DNA of 25,326 nt, from assembly GCA_001839685.1 (NCBI GenBank), contig MLAK01001007.1, positions 1,498-26,823 on the forward strand, read 5' to 3'. Shown piece by piece: positions 19,409-25,326 of the stretch. A model generated the notes under the pieces. That model searched no databases and was not told where the DNA came from. It worked only from the letters and a program-made list of their open reading frames with translations. Positions within the stretch are counted from its first letter, which is position 1. The number at the start of each line of letters is the position of its first letter. A program made the position numbers and the translations under genes. This DNA is from Tritrichomonas foetus (taxonomy: Eukaryota; Parabasalia; Tritrichomonadida; Tritrichomonadidae).

Positions 19409-19655
19409 GATTGATGAAAAGATTTATTTTACATCTATTGTATATTATTATCATGGGATTATTGAATATTTTTCTAATTCCAATTATAACAGTGAAAAGA
19501 AAGATTTCACCATTTTATTAGATGAAAGCTGAGAATATCGATATAATTCATCATCAAATAATTTCATTTCAACTTGAATATCAAAGATGTCATGATAATT
19601 CAGTTTTGTGAATTTATTCAAATAGACATTTTATTTTCTCTATTGTTTTCTTCTT

Positions 19656-19890
19656 CAACAACTAATTATAGATATTAATTTGAAACAATACATTTTTATT
19701 TTTCAAATGGATCCATCACAAAACGGCTTTGAATTCATGAATTCATAGTTATTTTTAGTTTTGAAATGGAGTTTTAGATTAAATGTTTAGAAACACTTAT
19801 TCATATAGCATGTCATAAAGATCATTCTGAAATTGTTGAAACAACCATTTATTGATATTAATTCGAAAGATAACATTTTTCTTTTTCAAT
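19656..19890. repeat. Decayed direct repeat pair (copies about 186 bp apart)
   Basis: Copy A at 19656-19707 and copy B at 19842-19890 share CAAC, TATTGATATTAATT-like sequence, GAAA, and ACATTTTT-TTTTTCAA in order. The match is imperfect, in line with an old duplication in unconstrained DNA. Confidence 0.4.
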
Positions 19891-20122
19891 TCATTATTTT
19901 TATTTCATATTGGAAATTTGTGATTAATTTTCAAAAAACTCCTTTTGATATCACAGTATCAAAAAAATATTATTGAGCTTCTGTACCAATACACATGAAT
20001 AAGTTTCCCGAATACTTCATGATTCATATTGATTTACAAAAAACTTTTCATATTAAAAATGATCATTCGTGAATTCACACGATTTGAATACATAAACAAG
20101 GATCTCATCGGAAAAATGTGTT

Positions 20123-20335
20123 TCAGATTTTTATATGTCTAAAATATTTCCAGACTTGGGTTTGTCCCAACTTTTGTATGAGATTGTATATCCTGGCTCG
20201 CGAAAACTTATTGGAAATATCAAGTTGTATAGCTATATAAAGAGGGACATCTCGAATTACATGAAAGGTATACATTTTTGTGATTTTTCTCAAACCTTGG
20301 GCATCAGTGTGAACCATTATTGTCTTGACTGTCAA
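20123..20335 (-). pseudogene. Possible reverse-transcriptase-like relic
   Basis: About 70 codons are open on the minus strand between two stops, and there is no ATG at the start. The translation includes IAIQLDISNKFSRARIYNLI and then QKLG. This resembles palm motif A of non-LTR reverse transcriptases (LDIS-x-AF-x-R ... L-x-x-LG), although Ala before Phe is Lys here. No other RT motif is visible nearby in any frame that I read. It could be a fragment of a dead element or chance. A 76-codon frame is also open on the other strand over the same bases (20135-20365). Confidence 0.2.
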
Positions 20336-20827
20336 CGAATTTTACTATTTTTTCGGTCAAAGTAAAAATCATTATAGATATTTCATCAATTACACTTAAG
20401 ATTATGTTCGAAATGATGCTATTATTATTTAAATTAAAATGTTTTATCATTGTGGAACAACACATTACTTATTTTGAATTTTTACTTCTTTAATGGACAG
20501 AAGCTACAATAATGACGTGATATATGATCACATTTGAAATGATTTAATAAGTTTATAAATTATTCAATCACATTACGTATGAGGTAATAGCCAGTATACT
20601 ATTACCGCAATAATAACATTAGAAACTCTGAAAATTTTAGATTGACATGGATTTTCGAACTTTCACCTGATGTCATTTTTTTGCCATTTTTCTTATTTTA
20701 TTTGGTCATAAATTAATAATAATCAACCATATAAAAACAGAAAAAGCCAACAAATAATGAAAATAATGAATGTCAAGTGTTCATATCACTTTTTTTCGAT
20801 GAATTGGACGATGGCTTCACTTCACTC

Positions 20828-21178
20828 ATGCCTTGCCTTCAAGTTCGCGTGAACATCACACTTACCGCTGATCAGAAACAAGAAGCCGCCAAAGCCCTTT
20901 CAAAGATTGTCGCATCCCTCACAGGAAAGCCAGAACATTACGTTATGGTTCTTATCCAAGATGGAGTTACAATGTCAATGGGAGGAAGCCTCGACCCCTG
21001 CGTCTTTATGGACTTCCGCTCAATCGGATGCATCGACCGCAAGAACAACAAGAAACACTCAGCCGAACTCAGCAAATATTGGGCCGACAATCACAAAATC
21101 GCAACCGACCGCTGCTATATTTCATTCCAGAACATGGCCGGCGAGAACTGGGGCTATGACGGCGACACATTCGGTTAA
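20828..21178 (+). CDS. Macrophage migration inhibitory factor (MIF/tautomerase)
   Basis: This 116-residue protein (MPCLQVRVNI) matches MIF in length and order: Pro2, the catalytic base exposed after Met removal; TGKP with the conserved active-site Lys; MGGSLDPC; RSIGCI; and the C-terminal YISFQNMAGENWGYDGDTF. I start at 20828, not the ATG at 20777, because Pro2 must be N-terminal for tautomerase function and TCACTTCACTC sits directly before it as an initiator-like motif. The human CALC oxidoreductase motif reads CVFM, so the second Cys is missing. There is no signal peptide, as in other MIFs. A secreted pro-inflammatory MIF is known in Trichomonas vaginalis; a similar role here is inference. 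Codon use is GC-rich, fitting high expression. Confidence 0.95.
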   Translation: MPCLQVRVNITLTADQKQEAAKALSKIVASLTGKPEHYVMVLIQDGVTMSMGGSLDPCVFMDFRSIGCIDRKNNKKHSAELSKYWADNHKIATDRCYISFQNMAGENWGYDGDTFG

Positions 21179-21735
21179 ATAAAAAATTTAAATATTTCCT
21201 TTTTTGTCTCGTCAATCTTTTTTGAACGTCAAATTTTTTTCCTCCGATTTTTTTAACCAATTCATTCCAAAAAGTACTCGAGAGAAAGTCGTGCGGATAA
21301 CTTTTTGAGCATTCAAAGTGAGACCAGTTTTACCGTGAACACTTTTCGTGAATTTGACTTTTCATTTGACCTTAAATGTTCACGGATACATTGTTCCATT
21401 TTTCTTAAAACTGAAACATTTTGGAACTTTAATTTCCTTCATATTGAGTCTACTTCTTTTAGTAATTGGGAAACTTTACTGTAAGCTTTCGCAAGTCTGG
21501 TCAAATGGAAGGAACACTTTTTTAGTTTTTCATAGTTATTAATTTTATTATTCACCTTAATTTCGTATTCTCTGAAAATATCATACCATCATGTTGTCCT
21601 AATTTTATTAATTATGCACAAATCAGTTACTTCAATAAAACAAAAGATGTAAAAAAATATTAATCTGGAAAATGATTTTGGAAAATTGAAACAAAGGAAA
21701 GAATTCATCTTATTCACATTTTTATTAAAGTAAAT
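21179..21735. other. Convergent spacer with 9-bp inverted repeat
   Basis: This AT-rich spacer lies between the MIF and H4 stop codons. TAAA strings just after both stops may be polyadenylation signals. CCGTGAACA at 21333-21341 pairs perfectly with TGTTCACGG at 21377-21385 around a 35-base loop. A 64-codon frame at 21348-21542 overlaps this hairpin and looks like chance. Confidence 0.5.
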
Positions 21736-22083
<348 letters not shown>

Positions 22084-22283
22084 CTAGAAAAAACTTTTTC
22101 AATGATGGAGTAATTGATGACAATTTACACCATCATTGTTACGTTAAGCTTTTTTGTTCATCACATTTAAAAAAGACAGATGTAAAATGACAATTTAGAA
22201 TGACACTTTACAACCTCTATTTTTAACTGAAAAATGTATCATTAAGAAAAGGTAAATGCATGGGTTAAAAAGGCATTAATATA

Positions 22284-22293
22284 TTTACCCGCC
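22284..22293. promoter_or_regulatory. E2F-like site TTTACCCGCC
   Basis: One of three GC-rich motifs in the AT-rich histone promoter. TTACCCGC differs by one base from TTTCCCGC, a form of the E2F consensus. The others are ATGGCGCC at 22077-22084 and TATGGCGCGC at 22313-22322. A factor in this organism that reads them is not shown here. Confidence 0.35.
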
Positions 22294-22451
22294 TAAATGC
22301 CACAAAAATAAATATGGCGCGCATTCTTCAATATTTAGACAATTGCCATATTAAACCAACTATTTTTGTTATACAAAAAAATTATATCTCACTTAAAATA
22401 TAATGGAATAAAACGTCATCAAAATACCTTCTTATTTTTAGTGTATCAAAC

Positions 22452-22464
22452 TTCATCTCATTTT
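22452..22464 (+). promoter_or_regulatory. H3 initiator-like motif
   Basis: TTCATCTCATTTT, identical to the motif ahead of H4, ending 12 bp before the H3 ATG. Confidence 0.6.
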
Positions 22465-22476
22465 TATTCAATCCAA

Positions 22477-22893
22477 ATGGCTCGTACAAAACAAACAGCT
22501 CGTAAATCAACCGGTGGTAAGACCCCACGTAAGTCACTCGGTGCTAAGGCTGCTCGTAAGTCCACACCAGTTGTCGATTCGCAAGGCGCCAAGAAGCAGC
22601 ACAGATTCAGACCAGGTACAGTCGCTTTAAGAGAAATCAGAAAGTACCAAAAGAGCACAGATCTCCTCATCCGCAAACTTCCTTTCCAGAGACTCGTTCG
22701 TGAAATCGCTTCAGGATTCCGCGGTGATCTTCGTTTCCAATCATCCGCCATCGCAGCCCTCCAGGAAGCCTCAGAAGCTTACCTCGTCGGTCTCTTCGAA
22801 GATACAAACCTTTGCGCCATCCACGCAAACCGCGTCACCATCATGGAACGTGATGTGCAGCTCGCCCAAAGAATTCGCGGCGAACGAAATTAA
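22477..22893 (+). CDS. Histone H3
   Basis: This 138-residue H3 begins [19 protein letters not shown], so K4, K9, S10 and K14 are kept, as is the AARKS context of K27. I use the ATG at 22477, since the 37 open codons upstream are not histone-like and TTCATCTCATTTT lies in them. Between AARKS and KK there are nine residues, where canonical H3 has seven, giving a two-residue insertion near K36. The position of K79 is Arg (GFRGDLRF), and PKD in the C-terminal loop is ERD. The core ([43 protein letters not shown]) is strongly conserved. The gene is divergent from H4 and probably co-regulated with it. Confidence 0.97.
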   Translation: MARTKQTARKSTGGKTPRKSLGAKAARKSTPVVDSQGAKKQHRFRPGTVALREIRKYQKSTDLLIRKLPFQRLVREIASGFRGDLRFQSSAIAALQEASEAYLVGLFEDTNLCAIHANRVTIMERDVQLAQRIRGERN

Positions 22894-22952
22894 TTTGCTG
22901 TAAATATTTTTTTTAATTATAATAAATTTGTTTACTTATTTTTAACTATTTT

Positions 22953-23261
22953 TTAATGGCTGCCGCTTATGGACACTTTGATGGACAAAATAATGTCCTT
23001 ATGGATAAAAATGATGAAGTGAGAAATTGGAAATAAAGAAAGCAATTCATTAAAATGATCATTATTTCTCTTCGCCAAAATTTTGACTTTTTTCATGATT
23101 TTTAGATTAAATTCTTTTATGTTTATTGACAAGAAATTCTCTTGAATTAATAGACATAAAGTTAGTTGTAAATGCGAACTAAATATTATGACAAAATAAA
23201 ATAAAGTGCTTCCAAAAATAGATCTTCTCCATTGCAGCATTATTTGGCATTTTTCCCCCAT
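22953..23261 (-). CDS. Doubtful small hypothetical protein
   Basis: A 102-codon frame begins with a real ATG at 23261. The protein has a hydrophobic stretch near residues 18-40 (FYFVIIFSSHLQLTLCLLI) and a second near 75-95, and is rich in Ile, Lys and Phe as expected of translated AT-rich DNA. It would converge on the H3 gene, 60 bp from its stop. No family is recognised and no initiator motif stands out. It is more likely chance than a gene. Confidence 0.15.
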   Translation of the reverse strand: MGEKCQIMLQWRRSIFGSTLFYFVIIFSSHLQLTLCLLIQENFLSINIKEFNLKIMKKVKILAKRNNDHFNELLSLFPISHFIIFIHKDIILSIKVSISGSH

Positions 23262-23323
23262 GAAAAAACATAAAAAATCTAATATAGATTAAGTAAACTA
23301 TTTATAAGAAACAGCCTAAATCA

Positions 23324-23365
23324 CATCATCTATATTACATCATTTATATTACATAATCTATATAT
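23324..23365. repeat. 14-bp tandem repeat, three copies
   Basis: CATCATCTATATTA, CATCATTTATATTA and CATAATCTATATAT lie head to tail. Differences are point changes only. Confidence 0.7.
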
Positions 23366-23821
23366 ATTAAATCTAAAATTCTAACACCAATGGTTGTAGG
23401 CATACTTGATTATCATATCTGAGAGGACTTTAATATATTTTATTATAATATTTGTAGTCAAACTTAGTGAGTGGGATTCCAGTCAATAAATTTTATAATG
23501 GCGCATATCCTTGAAATTCGCATCTTGAATATAAGCTCATGACTACTTCTCGCCTCATTGGATTTTTGAAAGAATAAATAAAAAAAAGATTATCCTTCTC
23601 AAAGTCAACTCCATTTTTCTTTGTTTTCACCCCATACCTAGATCCATTTTATTTTTCACCTATTTCTTCAGATTCAATCTATTTCTTTGTAACAATTGTA
23701 TCGAGGATAATGTTCTTGAAAAAATATTAATATGAGACAATGTATTTCATTTTAACATTTAATGTGAAATTTTTTGATGTTATGGACAAAAAATGAACCA
23801 AAATTGCATTGTGTTTCTATA

Positions 23822-23869
23822 GAAGAAATAATAATATGAAGAAATAATCATATGGAGTAATAACATTCA
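23822..23869. repeat. 16-bp tandem repeat, three copies
   Basis: GAAGAAATAATAATAT, GAAGAAATAATCATAT and a more diverged GGAGTAATAACATTCA follow one another. The 16-bp period matches both window-edge minisatellites, although the unit sequence differs. Confidence 0.6.
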
Positions 23870-24544
23870 AGATTATATTATAATTTCAAAATAAGTTACC
23901 AAATCTCATTTCCTCACATTTCCCATATCTATACCAATAAAAACTCTCAAAGATGGAATTCTATGATATACATAGATGACATTACATTGATTTTCTCAAC
24001 CAAAACATCATGGAAATTAAGAATTTTAGCAAGATTAAAAAAATGCATCAATTTGGATTTCAATGATTATTTTCTGAAAAATATTTACAGTTTTATTGTA
24101 TTGTTTCCTGTTTCAGATGATAAAATGCTGTTGCTTTTTATAGAAAAATGATGTCACGCGATTATTGAGGATTTCTCACATTTATATTCAACATTACGTT
24201 GTAATTTCGTCAATAAAGTTATGATATACGTTGTAGGTAAGTTTAGGGATATGTGCACACATATACGAAAAAGTGAAATTATCTTTGAGTTTGAAGAAAA
24301 GGAATACGATACATTTTAGAAAAATATTTATTTTTTTTATCTTAGAAATTGTACAGAAGAAACAAGAGTCAACTTTGAGACATTCAATAAAGCTTATACT
24401 AAAATGAAGAAAAAAATATACTCAAAGCTCTAACAAATGAACTAAAAAATCCTGTTCATAAATTAATTTTTCATATAACATTTCGCATTATCTTATCAAA
24501 ATTTGAATTGAATTAGAATACGTTTTGTTTTAAGCTTAAAATCG

Positions 24545-25147
24545 ATGACAGGACTTCCAAACTTTCGCTTAAACCTTTCCGATATACAGAAAAAGGTAAA
24601 TTCACCAAATAAAGTCGCCCCACCAGACGATATATCGGATAAGCCACCCGAGAACACTCACAACGATGTCAAAAGAAATCAGACCATCCAACCCCGACAG
24701 CGCCCAGGACAAGGCCAATCATTGAGAGGAACGACCACATTAGCTCGCAAAAATTTGGTCATTCAAAGTAGTTCAGACGAAAGCGATTTTGATCTCGATC
24801 TCGAATCTATTCCGGTCGGAAAAGAAGTCGTCGAAGAGCCGAAAGACGAAGTTCCTGATGAAGTGGAGGCACCAGTTGTACAGGTCAGCCAACTTCCCGA
24901 ACTCGATGTTGAAGATGACGACGAACTGCAGATTCACGGCCAAGGAAACAAGCTCGCCATTTTATACGACTTACTGCTTGGACCAGACCAAGTTGAGGAG
25001 CCCCCAGAGGAGTGGTCGTATCGCCAGTTTATCAAACAGTTCGCAAATTCCGAGGCGTCGCAGGAAAACGTCGACGACGATGGCGATGAGTACGAAATCT
25101 ACGACGACGACGAGGAGTCGGAGGATGAAGATTATGATAACGATTAA
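24545..25147 (+). CDS. Acidic, mostly disordered protein of unknown function
   Basis: This 200-residue protein begins MTGLPNFRLNLSDIQKKV. The first half is polar and Pro/Gln-rich with basic patches (residues about 42-70). It is followed by a Ser-Asp cluster (QSSSDESDFDLDLES, a good casein-kinase-2-type site). A short ordered-looking block follows at about 135-165 (LAILYDLLLGP, then EEWSYRQFIKQF). The last 25 residues are almost all Asp and Glu with Tyr (YEIYDDDEESEDEDYDND). Acidic tails of this kind occur in histone chaperones and other nuclear proteins, but no family signature is visible, so I do not assign a function. Base composition is more GC-rich than the flanks and the ATG at 24545 is the first in frame, which supports a real gene. 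Confidence 0.7.
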   Translation: MTGLPNFRLNLSDIQKKVNSPNKVAPPDDISDKPPENTHNDVKRNQTIQPRQRPGQGQSLRGTTTLARKNLVIQSSSDESDFDLDLESIPVGKEVVEEPKDEVPDEVEAPVVQVSQLPELDVEDDDELQIHGQGNKLAILYDLLLGPDQVEEPPEEWSYRQFIKQFANSEASQENVDDDGDEYEIYDDDEESEDEDYDND

Positions 25148-25262
25148 ATGTCAGCAGAAAAATATAGCTATTTCTAAAAATATGGACTTATTATTTGATT
25201 CTGGATATTTTATGACAGGTTTTCATATTTCCTTTCTATTTATAGCTTTTTTCTTTTTATGT

Positions 25263-25326
25263 ATTTCTCTTGTTATGGGTTTCTCTTGTTATGAATTTCT
25301 CTTGTTATGAGTTTCTCTTGTTATGA
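25263..25326. repeat. 16-bp tandem minisatellite (right edge)
   Basis: Four copies of (G/A)TTTCTCTTGTTATG(A/G) lie head to tail, and the last copy ends at the last base of the window. A degenerate fifth copy may lie just before. The array presumably continues beyond the window. Confidence 0.92.

Larger units (their letters stand above)
19183..20827. other. Long gene-poor region with decayed repeats
   Basis: The 1.6-kb AT-rich region holds no convincing gene. Similar sequence pairs occur at 19222-19268 and 19358-19408 (both with TATGAA-TTTTCTTCTA ... GCGAATTAA-type ends), and at 19656-19707 and 19842-19890 (both with GATATTAATT-x-GAAA). An antisense open frame at 20123-20335 is noted separately. 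I see no tRNA-like structure. Confidence 0.55.
22894..24544. other. Long gene-poor AT-rich region
   Basis: The 1.65-kb region after H3 holds no convincing gene. A 102-codon frame on the minus strand (22953-23261) is listed separately. Short tandem repeats are at 23324-23365 and 23822-23869. A 62-codon frame at 23963-24151 looks like chance. I see no tRNA-like or other RNA structure. Confidence 0.55.

Noticed and set aside
20135..20365. 76-codon plus-strand frame
   Set aside because: No family resemblance; the minus-strand reading of the same bases looks more protein-like, and both may be chance.
21348..21542. 64-codon frame after MIF
   Set aside because: It overlaps an inverted repeat, is hydrophobic and low in complexity, and lies in a convergent spacer.
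22464..22751. 95-codon antisense frame within H3
   Set aside because: It is the mirror of constrained histone codons; the product is Arg-rich and unlike any family.
22894..22950. Metazoan-type histone 3' stem-loop after H3
   Set aside because: No such stem-loop is present after H3 or H4; only T-rich and AATAAA-like sequence is seen.
23963..24151. 62-codon frame in the gene-poor region
   Set aside because: Composition is as expected from AT-rich DNA, with no initiator-like motif and no recognisable domain.
24789..25310. 173-codon frame overlapping the acidic protein
   Set aside because: It lies in another frame of the Asp/Glu-rich gene, where GAT/GAC-rich codons give an artificial Met/Thr/Arg-rich product. 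A short hydrophobic tail comes from repeat DNA.

Overview
The window looks like a parabasalid protist genome, most likely Tritrichomonas or a close relative. It is AT-rich and uses the standard genetic code. Its genes appear intronless, closely spaced and on both strands, with short 5' leaders that often carry TCA(C/T)(A/T)-like initiator motifs just before the ATG. The gene content is eukaryotic: core histones, an oligosaccharyltransferase STT3, SCAMP, a PKA regulatory subunit, a class C Vps RING protein, a macrophage migration inhibitory factor and a beta-helix surface protein. The species call is inference. No bacterial operon logic or ribosome binding sites apply.

Layout: (1) 1-141 is a 16-bp minisatellite. 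(2) 772-3448 (+) is a large helical protein interrupted by one +1 frameshift. (3) 3853-4995 (-) is a PKA regulatory subunit, divergent from (4) 5725-7896 (+), a large helical protein with a probable C-terminal VPS9 fold. (5) 8169-9704 (+) is a Vps18-like RING protein without a propeller. (6) 9888-11933 (+) is STT3. (7) 12160-13680 (-) is a membrane-anchored fucosyltransferase-like protein. (8) 14181-15263 (+) is SCAMP. (9) 15533-17158 (-) is a beta-helix surface protein, divergent over 128 bp from (10) 17287-19182 (+), a degenerate MCM-family protein resembling MCMDC2. (11) 19183-20827 is gene-poor with decayed repeats. (12) 20828-21178 (+) is MIF. (13) 21736-22041 (-) H4 and 22477-22893 (+) H3 form a head-to-head pair. 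(14) 22894-24544 is gene-poor. (15) 24545-25147 (+) is an acidic orphan. (16) 25263-25326 is a second 16-bp minisatellite that runs off the end.

Several genes fit a secretory and endosomal theme: STT3 for N-glycosylation, a Golgi-type glycosyltransferase, SCAMP, Vps18-like, a VPS9 candidate, and a heavily sequon-decorated surface protein with a YxxPhi tail that would be a client of the others. I see no operon-like co-regulation; the strongest regulatory signals are at the divergent pairs.

The most interesting items are the ATPase-dead MCM-like protein, the frameshift site that resembles the Ty1 +1 slippage heptamer, the matched promoter motifs at two divergent gene pairs, and the MIF homologue without the CxxC motif. 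I found no clear evidence for a wholly new multi-gene system.
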